A DNA stretch of 64,000 bases, taken from Simiduia sp. 21SJ11W-1 (GTDB lineage: Bacteria > Pseudomonadota > Gammaproteobacteria > Pseudomonadales > Cellvibrionaceae). The stretch is from contig NZ_CP090959.1 of assembly GCF_024138675.1 (NCBI RefSeq), forward strand, positions 1,054,001 through 1,118,000, written 5' to 3'. Positions 48,903 to 57,603 of the stretch are shown in pieces (the first letter of the stretch is position 1; each line of letters begins with the position of its first letter). The position numbers and the translations under genes are program-made. A model generated the notes under the pieces. The model was given only the letters and a program-made list of their open reading frames with translations. It had not been told where the DNA came from and did not search any database.

Positions 48903-50134
48903 TAAACAACTTGGCCGATTTGGAAAATTGGCAGGTACATCGCAATCATCAGGCCGCCTACCAAAATGCCTAGCACCGCCATGATCATTGGTTCAAGCAG
49001 TGAGGTGAGGTTGTCTACCATGTTGTCTACGGCATCTTCGTAGAATTCGGCAACTTTGTCGAGCATGTCATCAAGCGCACCGGATTCTTCACCAATAGCC
49101 GTCATTTGAATGAGCATGGCAGGGAACATTTTTGATGCGCGAAGCGAGGTGTTTAACTGTATGCCTGTAGACACTTCCTCGCGCACTCTAATTACTGCAT
49201 CCTTGTAAAGCATGTTGCCCGTAGCGCCAGATACCGAGGTTAACGCATCGATAAGCGGAACACCTGCTGAAAAGGTTGTGGAGAGTGTGCGCGCAAAACG
49301 CGCAATGATAGAGTTATATAGGATGTCCCCAACAATTGGCAGTTTCAGTGATGCTTTATCTACTTGGTATGCGAAGGCCTCAGAGCGCTTAACCGCTTCT
49401 TTAAATAGGAAAACAAAGCCAATTATCCCGATTAAAATAAAGAACCACCACTCTTGCATGTATTCAGATAGATTAAGCACGAAAACCGTAAATGCTGGTA
49501 GGTCTGCGCCGAATGAGCTGAAAGTTTCAGCAAACTGAGGTACGACTTTTACAAGCAAAATGCCCGTTACAATCACTGCAACTACAACTACCGCAATGGG
49601 GTAGGTCATGGCTTTTTTAATTTTGGCCTTAATTTTTTCTGTTTTTTCTTTGTAGGTTGCAATCCTGTCTAACATTGTTTCGAGTGCGCCAGATTGCTCA
49701 CCGGACTCAACTAAATTGCAAAATAATTCGTCAAAATATTGTGGGTGCTTACTTAGCGCACTGGCGAAGCTATTACCCGCGGCTACCTCCTCCCTCAGAG
49801 CTAGAATCAAGTCCCTGAGTTTCGGGTTTTCCTGCCCGTCTGCAACAATCTCGAAGCTTTGTACAAGGGGCACGCCGGCTTTCATCATGGTCGCCATTTG
49901 CCGTGTAAAAATGGCTACGTCTTGCGGTTGAATTTTTTTGCCGCCACCGCCAAACATTGGCTTTGGCTTTTTACGTACAGTAGTTGCCTTGATGCCTTGT
50001 TTTAAAAGTTGCGCTTTAATAAGGGCTGCACTACTACCGTCTATTTCACCAGAGATCTTTCTGCCCTTTTTGTCGGTACCTTTATATATAAATACAGAAG
50101 GTTTTGCCTGCGCCGAGGCCTTTGCGGTTGCCAT
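48902..50134 (-). CDS. pilC: Type IV pilus inner-membrane platform protein PilC
   Basis: Membrane platform linking PilB/PilT motors to the growing pilus. 410 residues with two homologous T2SF domains (FTRQMATMMKAGVPLVQSFEIV and FARTLSTTFSAGVPLIDALTSV) and three membrane segments. The C-terminal LLEPMIMAVLGILVGGLMIAMYLPIFQI is diagnostic. Between pilB and pilD. Confidence 0.96.
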   Translation of the reverse strand: MATAKASAQAKPSVFIYKGTDKKGRKISGEIDGSSAALIKAQLLKQGIKATTVRKKPKPMFGGGGKKIQPQDVAIFTRQMATMMKAGVPLVQSFEIVADGQENPKLRDLILALREEVAAGNSFASALSKHPQYFDELFCNLVESGEQSGALETMLDRIATYKEKTEKIKAKIKKAMTYPIAVVVVAVIVTGILLVKVVPQFAETFSSFGADLPAFTVFVLNLSEYMQEWWFFILIGIIGFVFLFKEAVKRSEAFAYQVDKASLKLPIVGDILYNSIIARFARTLSTTFSAGVPLIDALTSVSGATGNMLYKDAVIRVREEVSTGIQLNTSLRASKMFPAMLIQMTAIGEESGALDDMLDKVAEFYEDAVDNMVDNLTSLLEPMIMAVLGILVGGLMIAMYLPIFQIGQVV

Positions 50135-50139
50135 AGCTG

Positions 50140-51870
50140 TTAATCCTTGGTCACACGGTTAGCTTCTGCGAGGCTGGTTACACCCCAGGCTGCTTTGCGA
50201 AGCGCGGAAATTCTTAGGTTGTTGAAACCTTCTTCTTTGGCGGCTTTTGCAATATCAAGTGAATTGCCGCCCTCCATTATAATGCTGGAGATCTTAGGTG
50301 TGATGCGAACCACTTCATATACGCCAACCCGGCCTTTGTACCCATTATTACACTGTGGGCAACCTACCGGGTGGTAAAGCTCAAATTCTGCCCTGGGAAT
50401 ACCGATATCATCAAAGCCTTCTTCGGTAAGAATTTCATCGGGAATGTCGGTTGCAGGCTTCTTGCAGTTGCTGCACAGGCGCCTGGCCAGGCGCTGGGCA
50501 ATAATCACGCTCACCGTTGTGGCCACGTTAAAGGCAGGAACACCCATGTTAAGCAAGCGGGTAAGGGTTTCAGGCGCGCTATTGGTGTGCAGTGTAGAAA
50601 GCACCAGGTGCCCGGTTTGGGCGGCCTTAATGCCGATTTCGGCGGTTTCCAGGTCTCGAATCTCACCCACCATCACCACATCCGGATCCTGACGCAGGAA
50701 AGAGCGCAGCGCCTCGGCAAAGGTAAGGCCCACCTTGGTGTTCATCTGAACCTGGTTAATGCCTTCAAGGTTAATCTCTACCGGATCTTCGGCGGTGCTG
50801 ATGTTTATTTCAGGCGTGTTCAGAATATTCAGGCCTGTGTAGAGCGATACGGTTTTACCGGAACCGGTAGGGCCTGTTACCAGTATCATCCCCTGTGGTT
50901 GGGCCAGTGCGTCCATAAAGATCTTTTTCTGGGCGTCTTCATAGCCCAGTGCATCAATACCCAGCTTGGCCGAGGAGGGGTCAAGAATACGCAGTACAAT
51001 TTTTTCACCAAAGAGCGTAGGCAGTGTGTTAACCCGGAAGTCGATGGCGCGGGTTTTGGATATCTTCATCTTGATGCGGCCATCTTGTGGCACGCGCCGC
51101 TCAGAGATGTCCATTTGAGACATTACCTTAAGACGTGCTGACAGCCGCGTGGCAAGGTTCACGGGTGGCCTGGCTACTTCTTGCAAAATCCCGTCTGTAC
51201 GGAACCTCACCCGGTAGGCTTTTTCATAGGGTTCAAAGTGGATATCTGAAGCGCCAGATTTAATGGCATCCAAAAGCACCTTATTGATGAACTTAACAAT
51301 GGGCGCCTCGTCTGCCTCATTGCCGGCAGCTTCGTCCTTGCCGCCGTCTTCATCTACCGCTTGTATATCCAGGTCTTCAAGCGCGTCATCGTCTAGGCCG
51401 CCCAGGGCGTCACCAATGGATTCTTCTTGAGCATTCAGGAACTTTTCAATGGCAATACTGAGTTTGTCGCCGTGAACCAGTATTGCTTCGGTGCTACAGC
51501 CAGACTGAAACTTGATTTCATCCAGGGCGTGCAGGTTTGTAGGGTCTGCCATTGCCACAAATAGCCTGTTACCTCTGCGGTATAGGGGCAGGGCTTGATG
51601 TTTATTGATTAGCTTTCTATCAATGGAGTCTTTGGGGATGGACTCTACATTTAAGCTCGCCAAATCAAACAGGGGCGTACCAAACTCTTCAGATGCGGCG
51701 TTAGCAATGGATTCAGCATCCAGTGTGCCACTGCTGACCAAATATTGGACAAGCGGTTTTTTCTCTTTTGCTGCCTGCCCGAGCGAGTTCTTAGCAAGAT
51801 CCTCCGTGAGGAGACCATCTTTCACCAATCTTCGTGCAAGGCCGCTAATCTGAGGAGAGGGTGCATTCAT
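50140..51870 (-). CDS. pilB: Type IV pilus assembly ATPase PilB
   Basis: Hexameric cytoplasmic extension motor. 576 residues; N-terminal MshEN domain ([17 protein letters not shown]), Walker [17 protein letters not shown], Asp box [15 protein letters not shown], Walker [17 protein letters not shown], His box [14 protein letters not shown] and the zinc tetracysteine CSNCKK / [11 protein letters not shown]. The MshEN segment may bind c-di-GMP, a family-level inference. First gene of pilBCD, divergent from pilA. Confidence 0.97.
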   Translation of the reverse strand: MNAPSPQISGLARRLVKDGLLTEDLAKNSLGQAAKEKKPLVQYLVSSGTLDAESIANAASEEFGTPLFDLASLNVESIPKDSIDRKLINKHQALPLYRRGNRLFVAMADPTNLHALDEIKFQSGCSTEAILVHGDKLSIAIEKFLNAQEESIGDALGGLDDDALEDLDIQAVDEDGGKDEAAGNEADEAPIVKFINKVLLDAIKSGASDIHFEPYEKAYRVRFRTDGILQEVARPPVNLATRLSARLKVMSQMDISERRVPQDGRIKMKISKTRAIDFRVNTLPTLFGEKIVLRILDPSSAKLGIDALGYEDAQKKIFMDALAQPQGMILVTGPTGSGKTVSLYTGLNILNTPEINISTAEDPVEINLEGINQVQMNTKVGLTFAEALRSFLRQDPDVVMVGEIRDLETAEIGIKAAQTGHLVLSTLHTNSAPETLTRLLNMGVPAFNVATTVSVIIAQRLARRLCSNCKKPATDIPDEILTEEGFDDIGIPRAEFELYHPVGCPQCNNGYKGRVGVYEVVRITPKISSIIMEGGNSLDIAKAAKEEGFNNLRISALRKAAWGVTSLAEANRVTKD

Positions 51871-52203
51871 TACAACGTCGCCATAGGTTTAACTTGTGTA
51901 TTAGGGTGAACTTTGGCTTATAAGCCCATGTAAAACAAGCCTATTGCTTGCGGTGAGTGATTCAATCTTGTCATGTTACCCATTATAGATAGTATTGTTG
52001 CCTCAGAGCTGACAAAATTTGTCACTTATTGATCTGATTTGTAGGTTTCAATTCAATTGTTTGCGGCCCTAGCCTGCTGTCTGGCACGCATAGCTCGCTT
52101 AACTCCCTTTGCAACTGCAAGGTTGAACAAGGGTTCTCGTTTCTGGCATGCTTGTTGCTTCAGCCGGATTACCTAACACCTAAAAAGTCTGTGGAGACAT
52201 TTT
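51871..52203. promoter_or_regulatory. pilB-pilA divergent regulatory region
   Basis: 333 bp without a gene. It contains a sigma-54 promoter (52144-52159) and, upstream, a perfect inverted repeat TGACAAA-A-TTTGTCA (52010-52024). Further TGTC-type sites lie near 51969 and 52077-52081. These resemble the NTGTC sites bound by PilR in Pseudomonas, at the 80-190 bp upstream distance expected of an enhancer. No good pilB promoter was picked out. Confidence 0.55.
52144..52159 (+). promoter_or_regulatory. Sigma-54 promoter of pilA
   Basis: TGGCATG-CTTG-TTGCT: the GG and GC doublets are separated by exactly ten bases, and only one base differs from the TGGCACG-N4-TTGCW consensus. Transcription would start near 52170, 34 bp before the pilA ATG. 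Implies RpoN and probably PilR control. Confidence 0.85.
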
Positions 52204-52719
52204 ATGAAAAGCGTACAAAAAGGTTTTACCCTTATTGAATTGATGATTGTAGTTGCAATCATCGGTATTCTGGCTGCTGTTGCACTGCCTGCTTACCAGG
52301 ACTATACAATTCGTGCCAAAGTATCTGAGGGTTTGACTTTATCTTCAGCAATTAAAACTGCGATTTCTGAAACCTTCCAGAGCGCAGGCCCCCAATCTAT
52401 GGCGTGTACTGATGCTGCATCGTGTGCAACTATTGGTACTTCACCATTAGACGCAGCCACATTGACGTCGAACAAAAACGTAGCTTCAATTCTTAGTGCC
52501 CAAAGCGGTATTATTACAATTACCTATAAGCCTGCTGTGCTGCCTGCTGCTCAAAGCACCTTGTTAATTTCCCCAGTGACGGCTGCTGGTGGTGCGTTGG
52601 ATCTGAGCAGTGCGGCTTCTGCCGGCAACCAAATCATTTGGGATTGCTCTCTGAATGGTACTGTACCAGCTAAGTACCGCCCAGCTAACTGTCGCCCAGC
52701 TGCAGCTGCTGCGCCTTAA
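52204..52719 (+). CDS. pilA: Type IV major pilin PilA
   Basis: Structural pilin. 171-residue precursor with a six-residue leader ending in Gly (MKSVQKG) cut before [24 protein letters not shown]; Glu at mature +5 is present. A globular domain rich in Ala/Ser/Thr follows, with Cys pairs in [11 protein letters not shown] and, near the end, IIWDCS...NCRP. The C-terminal [16 protein letters not shown] is a D-loop-like disulfide segment. The tail after it is PAAAAAP, a possible modification site. GGAGA precedes the ATG and a terminator follows. Confidence 0.96.
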   Translation: MKSVQKGFTLIELMIVVAIIGILAAVALPAYQDYTIRAKVSEGLTLSSAIKTAISETFQSAGPQSMACTDAASCATIGTSPLDAATLTSNKNVASILSAQSGIITITYKPAVLPAAQSTLLISPVTAAGGALDLSSAASAGNQIIWDCSLNGTVPAKYRPANCRPAAAAAP

Positions 52720-52740
52720 TGTTTGCTGTAGTGTGAGTAG

Positions 52741-52767
52741 AAAGGCTGCCTTGGCAGCCTTTTTTTT
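52741..52767 (+). terminator. pilA intrinsic terminator
   Basis: GGCTGCC-TT-GGCAGCC then eight T, 20 bases after the pilA stop. It would separate pilA from the accessory genes downstream, with partial read-through likely if they are co-expressed. Confidence 0.9.
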
Positions 52768-52942
52768 GCTGGATATTTTGCTTTTTCTTCAGTTTGGTTC
52801 GGTAACTTTTTAGGCTGGAATGGGCTGGGGTTAGGTTGAGCGTTTGGGTGTTTATTCAAGCGCAGCTAGGCCATGTATTTTCTTGGGGGCTGCCGCCGCG
52901 TGCCCGTGCTGTCTGTTTGATCTACTAGCTGGTGGGTGGTTT

Positions 52943-53968
52943 ATGGGTTCGATATCACTTAGCCGTGGAGGCTTGTTTTCTGGTTGGTTTGGAGATTGTT
53001 CCTTTCTGATTTTGCTGCCTATAGTGGCGATAGCATCCGGCGCCTTTGTTTATTTTAACCCTCGCTATTTCGAGTTGGTGTTCCTTCTGGATTTGTGGTT
53101 GCTGGGTTACCATCACGTCATTGCGACTTATAGTAGGCTGCTTATGGATGCTGGCAGTCGTTCTAGGCACCTATGGCTAGTCAGTGTGCTCCCGTTGTTG
53201 GTGGTTGTGAGTGTTTTCGCGCTTTCCAAGTTAGCTGGAAGTGCCGCTATCGCTACTGTGTACCTCTATTGGCAGTGGTTTCACTATTCTCGCCAAAGCG
53301 AGGGGATTGCCAAGGCATATCTTCGAAAGTCAAAAAAGGCAAAGGGGTTTGACCACGTTGACACCCTTTGTTTCTACGCAGTACCTCTGGCTGCATTCAT
53401 TTGGATGCTTTCTCGTGGCGAGTCTGAGTTTCTGTTTATGCCGATTTGGGTGCTCCCGGTCTCTGATAAGTTGGCTTTCTTTGCTTTACTTTGTGCTGTG
53501 CCTTTGGGTGTTGTTTGGCTGGCTCGCCGCTGGGTTGGGTGGCGCACTAATGAGGAGCCGATAACTTTGTTGCTATATGGGCTTGGGCACTATGCGATTT
53601 ATTTGGTTGCCTATGTACTAATTGACCAAATCAATAGTGGTTGGCTGAGTATTAATATTTGGCACAACGCGCAGTATATTATGTTTGTTTGGTTGTTTAA
53701 CCAGAATAGATACCGCTCCGGCATTGAGCCGGGGGCGAAGCTTATTTCTTATTTAAGTCAGCCAGGAAGGGGAGTTATCTATTTTGGATTTTTTGTGCTG
53801 GTTACCTATGTAGTGTACTCAGGGATTGAGGTTGCACTAGACGGTTACTCTGCTGCAAACGTGTTTGAAGTGGCCGTTATTGTATACGCTGCCATAAATT
53901 TTCATCACTATATCGTCGATTCGTTAATTTGGAAGCTCAGAAAACAATCGGTTTCGAAGTATGTTTAG
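52943..53968 (+). CDS. Unrecognised His-rich polytopic membrane protein downstream of pilA
   Basis: I do not recognise this family. 341 residues from ATG 52943 after GGTGGGTGG; the frame is open to a TTG at 52844, but that extension is poorly supported. About eight membrane segments are predicted by eye. His residues sit at or near membrane faces: YHH (57-58), WQWFHYSRQSEG (H114), LGHYAIY (H216), WHNAQYIMFVW (H241) and NFHHYIVDSLIWK (H321-322). That pattern recalls membrane metal-dependent oxidases, hydroxylases or desaturases without matching their exact boxes. It is AT-richer than the surrounding core genes and overlaps the acyltransferase gene by eight bases. Confidence 0.75.
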   Translation: MGSISLSRGGLFSGWFGDCSFLILLPIVAIASGAFVYFNPRYFELVFLLDLWLLGYHHVIATYSRLLMDAGSRSRHLWLVSVLPLLVVVSVFALSKLAGSAAIATVYLYWQWFHYSRQSEGIAKAYLRKSKKAKGFDHVDTLCFYAVPLAAFIWMLSRGESEFLFMPIWVLPVSDKLAFFALLCAVPLGVVWLARRWVGWRTNEEPITLLLYGLGHYAIYLVAYVLIDQINSGWLSINIWHNAQYIMFVWLFNQNRYRSGIEPGAKLISYLSQPGRGVIYFGFFVLVTYVVYSGIEVALDGYSAANVFEVAVIVYAAINFHHYIVDSLIWKLRKQSVSKYV

Positions 53969-55076
53969 TGGCGTTGGCCGCTATTTCGATGTTATTGGTA
54001 AGTCTGGCCACTTCCCTGCTCTAGATGGGCTGCGTGCAATAGCCATTATTTTGGTTCTGTTGAGGCATGCAATACATTTTTATCCTGATGCTCCCCAGGG
54101 TTTTTTCTTTAATCTTTGGGTAAATGGTTGGCTGGGTGTTGACCTTTTTTTCGTGCTAAGTGGATTTCTTATTTCGTATCATTTGCTCAATTCCTGGCCT
54201 AAGGCAGGCGTTGCTGGCTATGTGGGTAGTTTTTATTTAAAGCGAGTGTTGCGGATCTTGCCGCTATATCTTTTTATTGTTGGCGTGGTTTGGCTAGGTG
54301 TGGTGCCATATTATCAAGTGTCGGTTGAGCGGGACCCTGCCTCCTTGTGGGTGTACATCTTCTTTGTTCAGGAATTTTTTAATTCGGAGTTGCTGGTTAC
54401 CTTGTGGTCTGTTGGGGTGGAAGAGAAGTTTTACTTGGTTGCGCCTCTGCTGGTTTACGGGGGGCTAGTTGCGGTCAATTGCAGGCGTTACATCCTTTTA
54501 TTAATCTCCTTTATCCTGTCAATTTATTTCTTGAAGTGGCTTATGATGGGGGGGGTTATTGGCTATGAGGATTATTTTTGGTTCTACCGTGCGCCGTTTT
54601 GGTATGCTGTTTGCCCTATTTTAATGGGGCTTGTTGTTGGGTTGGTTAAGCATAAGTATCCAGTGTTTGAACCTCCATCGAATTTGAAATTATTGATGCT
54701 TTGCGCATTTCCTGCTCTGGTGTTTCTGTTGTTTTTCAGTGCGTGGGTATATGCAGGTAATTGGTATTTAGTTGATTTTGTGCAATTGCTTTTCTCTGTG
54801 CTGTGTGCCGTTGTGGTGGCTATTTGTGTCTGGTTGCAAGAGGCTGGTCGTGGAATTTTGGCGGGCCGCTTTCTTAGGTTGATGGCAAAGTTGTCCTATG
54901 CCGTATATTTGGTTCATCTTTTAATGATACCACTATCGATTGAGTTGTCTGAATTCGTGGGTGGTGAGTTTTGGGTGTTCTTTGTGATATATATTTCGCT
55001 TACTATGTTTGTTTCATTTGTTTTGCATTTGGTTGTTGAAAAGCCATTTTTGGAGCTGAAGAAATATGTTAGGTGA
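53961..55076 (+). CDS. Acyltransferase-3 family membrane protein
   Basis: 371-residue OafA/YrhL-type O-acyltransferase with about ten membrane helices. The signature N-terminus is LDGLRAIAIILVLLRHA with the catalytic-type His, then GWLGVDLFFVLSGFLIS, FYLKRVLRILPLY and LWSVGVEEKFYLVAPLL. Such proteins acylate sugars of LPS, capsule, peptidoglycan or glycans. It sits inside a pilA-linked cassette, overlapping its neighbours by 8 and 11 bases, so a role in modifying pilin or a pilin glycan is inferred. No SGNH domain is present. Confidence 0.88.
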   Translation: MFSGVGRYFDVIGKSGHFPALDGLRAIAIILVLLRHAIHFYPDAPQGFFFNLWVNGWLGVDLFFVLSGFLISYHLLNSWPKAGVAGYVGSFYLKRVLRILPLYLFIVGVVWLGVVPYYQVSVERDPASLWVYIFFVQEFFNSELLVTLWSVGVEEKFYLVAPLLVYGGLVAVNCRRYILLLISFILSIYFLKWLMMGGVIGYEDYFWFYRAPFWYAVCPILMGLVVGLVKHKYPVFEPPSNLKLLMLCAFPALVFLLFFSAWVYAGNWYLVDFVQLLFSVLCAVVVAICVWLQEAGRGILAGRFLRLMAKLSYAVYLVHLLMIPLSIELSEFVGGEFWVFFVIYISLTMFVSFVLHLVVEKPFLELKKYVR

Positions 55077-55821
55077 AGGTCGCCATTTTGTGCAGCTCAA
55101 GGCAAGGTTGGTCGCAGCTGGGTTGCATATGTTGCTGTCAGTTGTTGTTGCAGCCGGTGTTGCTATGCTGGTTTTTTACCTTTGGTATCCTAAAGGTTTG
55201 TCTAGTTTTGTGGGTGGAGCAAAGATTTATGGTGTGTTGATAGGTGTAGAGCTGGTATTGGGGCCGGTTATGTCGCTTGTCATCTATAATATAAATAAGC
55301 CAAAAACGGAGTTGATTAGGGATTACCTTGTCGTGGTTTTTGTGCAGGTTTCAGCGTTAATTTATGGGGTTTATGTAGCATTGATGGCCAAGCCCCAGTA
55401 TATAGTATTCGTAAAGGACCGGTTTGAGGTTGTTGCCTATTCTGAATTGGCTGGAAAGGAGATTGACGAGCAAATTGGCGATTACCCCTTTGGGTTCGGG
55501 CCACGCCTTGTTTCTGTGAGCTTCCCTGACTCGATCGAGGAGTCGAATAGAATTCTTTTTTCTGCCTTGGAAGGCGTGGATATACACCTGATGCCAGAAT
55601 ACTACACCAGCTTCAATGTTGGTGAGGTTTTAAGGGCGGCAAAACCTGTACGTGAATTAAAGGGGCGGCAGGCGGATATGGATTCTGTGGTAAATGAGGC
55701 TATCGATCAGTGTCCGAATTGTAAGTGGCTACCGATGGTTCGAGGGGCGCGCGATTGGGTGGCTATAATTGATGCTACTACAGGTTACCCAAAACAGTTT
55801 TTGGATATTTCTGCATTCTGA
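55066..55821 (+). CDS. TfpX/TfpZ-type type IV pilin accessory protein
   Basis: 251-residue protein matching the TfpX/TfpZ pattern of Pseudomonas pilin accessory proteins. It has three N-terminal membrane segments (LLSVVVAAGVAMLVFYLWYP, LIGVELVLGPVMSLVIYN, VFVQVSALIYGVYVALMAKP), then a soluble part opening YIVFVKDRFEVVAYSEL. Two cysteines occur as CPNCKW near the C-terminus. In Pseudomonas such genes follow certain pilA alleles and promote normal piliation, probably through pilin folding or stability. The start overlaps the acyltransferase stop by 11 bp; GGAG lies upstream. Confidence 0.85.
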   Translation: MLGEGRHFVQLKARLVAAGLHMLLSVVVAAGVAMLVFYLWYPKGLSSFVGGAKIYGVLIGVELVLGPVMSLVIYNINKPKTELIRDYLVVVFVQVSALIYGVYVALMAKPQYIVFVKDRFEVVAYSELAGKEIDEQIGDYPFGFGPRLVSVSFPDSIEESNRILFSALEGVDIHLMPEYYTSFNVGEVLRAAKPVRELKGRQADMDSVVNEAIDQCPNCKWLPMVRGARDWVAIIDATTGYPKQFLDISAF

Positions 55822-55836
55822 TTTTCCTTGGTGCGA

Positions 55837-56697
55837 CTACCAAACCCTCATCGACAAATCCACCGCCCGGCAATGTTTCGTAAGCGCGCCAATGGAGATG
55901 TAATCCACGCCGCTTGCGGCTTTGCTGGGTAGGTTTTTTCGGTTGATGGAGCCTGAGGCCTCAAGTTTTGCGGGTTTTTTGTGGGTGCGGTTGAGCGCTA
56001 CGGCTTGCTGGGTGTGTTCATCTGAAAATTCATCCAGCATGATGATGTCGGCACCGGCATTGAGTGCGGTATTAAATTCCTGCAGGTTTTCCACTTCCAC
56101 TTCCACAGGCTTGCCGGGGGCAATTTGGTGAGCTGCCTGAATGGCTTGCTCTATGCCACCGCAGGCCATGATGTGGTTTTCTTTTATCAAAAACGCATCG
56201 TAAAGCCCGATGCGGTGGTTGTAGCAGCCGCCGCAGGTCACTGCATATTTTTGCGCGGTTCTTAAGCCCGGAATGGTTTTGCGGGTATCGAGCAATTTCA
56301 CTTGAGTGCCTTTCACCAGATCGGCATATTCCCGGCATTTGGTTGCCACGCCAGAGAGCAGCTGCAGAAAGTTAAGCGCTGCGCGTTCGCCAGTCATTAG
56401 GGAGCGGGCATTGCCGGTGAGTTCAAATAAAAGTTGATCGGCGTGGGCCTGGTCGCCGTCTTTTACATGCCAATTTACTTCAACGCTTGGGTCCAGCTGT
56501 TTAAACACCTCGTTCACCCATTCGGCGCCTGCTATGGTGCAGTTTTCACGGGTAATAATGCGTGCGCGGGCCATTTGGCTTGCGGGAATTAATTGGGCTG
56601 TGATGTCGCCGGAGCCTATGTCTTCGGCCAGTGCGTGGCGTACCGCCGCTGTGCGATCCTGGGCGATTTGTTGGGTGAGTTGGTCTGGGGATATCAT
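55837..56697 (-). CDS. nadC: Nicotinate-nucleotide pyrophosphorylase (quinolinate PRTase)
   Basis: Converts quinolinate and PRPP to nicotinate mononucleotide in de novo NAD synthesis. 286 residues from ATG 56697 ([11 protein letters not shown]), chosen because GGA lies eight bases before; the in-frame ATGs at 56706 and 56724 are alternatives. [37 protein letters not shown], and [16 protein letters not shown] are typical. Convergent with the pilin accessory gene, 15 bp apart. Confidence 0.94.
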   Translation of the reverse strand: MISPDQLTQQIAQDRTAAVRHALAEDIGSGDITAQLIPASQMARARIITRENCTIAGAEWVNEVFKQLDPSVEVNWHVKDGDQAHADQLLFELTGNARSLMTGERAALNFLQLLSGVATKCREYADLVKGTQVKLLDTRKTIPGLRTAQKYAVTCGGCYNHRIGLYDAFLIKENHIMACGGIEQAIQAAHQIAPGKPVEVEVENLQEFNTALNAGADIIMLDEFSDEHTQQAVALNRTHKKPAKLEASGSINRKNLPSKAASGVDYISIGALTKHCRAVDLSMRVW

Positions 56698-56755
56698 AGG
56701 GTGCATCCGAATTTTTGCGCGCATTGTAGCAGTTTATGGCCCGCCGGGCGGGGCC

Positions 56756-57271
56756 TTAGTGGTGTTGGATTAAGGTGAGTGTATCGCCGCGCTGGCGTAG
56801 TTCTACCTGCTTTAGCGCACTCATGCCAAGTAATATTTCATCGCCACGCATGCCCGGGTTAATGGAGCCGCGCAGGTTGTAGAGCGTGATTTCGCCAAGG
56901 CTCAGCTGATTGATGGTGGTGGCGTACACCGTAACCGGCCCGTTGGCAGTTTGCGAAGTCATGGGCCTGCCGCGCTCCAGGCCAAAGCTCTCGGCCAAAT
57001 GGGCGGGTACAGACACATTTGTGGCGCCTGTATCCAGCAAGAACAGCGCGTTTTGGCCGTTTATGCTGCCATTGGCAACATAATGGTGCTGCCGGTTGGC
57101 CTGTAGGGTCACCAGGGTTTGGCTTTGGTTGCGCAGGCTTTCAGGGCGCTGATTGGGGTTGGCTTGATTGTCTTCCCAGCGGCCAAAAAATAGGGTGAGC
57201 AGGCCCAGGGCCAGTACCCAGCAAATAATCAGCATGGTGCGCCCCATGGGCGCAGTTTGCGGGTTGTTCAT
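56756..57271 (-). CDS. Retropepsin-like clan AA aspartic protease (TIGR02281 type)
   Basis: 171-residue single-pass membrane protein. A hydrophobic anchor (MLIICWVLALGLLTLFFG) is followed by a retropepsin-like domain with the catalytic DTGA in NALFLLDTGATNVSVPAHLA. The second conserved stretch is DEILLGMSALKQVE. Family members of this size probably dimerise to form the active site. The natural substrate is unknown. Upstream of nadC on the same strand. Confidence 0.88.
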   Translation of the reverse strand: MNNPQTAPMGRTMLIICWVLALGLLTLFFGRWEDNQANPNQRPESLRNQSQTLVTLQANRQHHYVANGSINGQNALFLLDTGATNVSVPAHLAESFGLERGRPMTSQTANGPVTVYATTINQLSLGEITLYNLRGSINPGMRGDEILLGMSALKQVELRQRGDTLTLIQHH

Positions 57272-57603
57272 GGGTTTTTGTCCCTTTTGTTATAGCTCCC
57301 TGGTAGCGGCGTGTGATATTACTAGGGACTTTGGTTCTGATAAACACGAAACCTTATAACATGATGTGATGGATTTCTCGATCTGATGGCCTGCCACTTT
57401 GTATGTATGGCCAGTTGATTATACTAGAGTCCCCAGCGCGCCGGCTGGCTTGCGTACAGCAAGCGGGCCCGGCCCATCAAAATAACTACTGGGATAGTGC
57501 CTTTATCCGGGCGCAAACAGGTAGAATCGCAACGCATATTGGCGCATGGCGCCGTATTGATCGAGTGTTAAACAGTCAGCGCATGCCAACGTGGAGTGCA
57601 GTA
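57272..57603. other. Divergent intergenic region, protease / DUF1631 gene
   Basis: 332 bp. A TATACT -10-like hexamer at 57420-57425 on the plus strand has a weak -35. No RNA gene or supported protein was found; the open frame that extends the DUF1631 gene upstream to 57403 has no ribosome site. Confidence 0.4.

Noticed and set aside
52082-52097. TGGCACG as a sigma-54 -24 element
   Set aside because: The heptamer is perfect but no GC doublet lies ten bases after GG; the correctly spaced promoter is 52144-52159.
57403-57603. N-terminal extension of the DUF1631 protein
   Set aside because: The frame is open but has no ribosome site and unrelated composition; GGAG and the ATG at 57604 give a better start.
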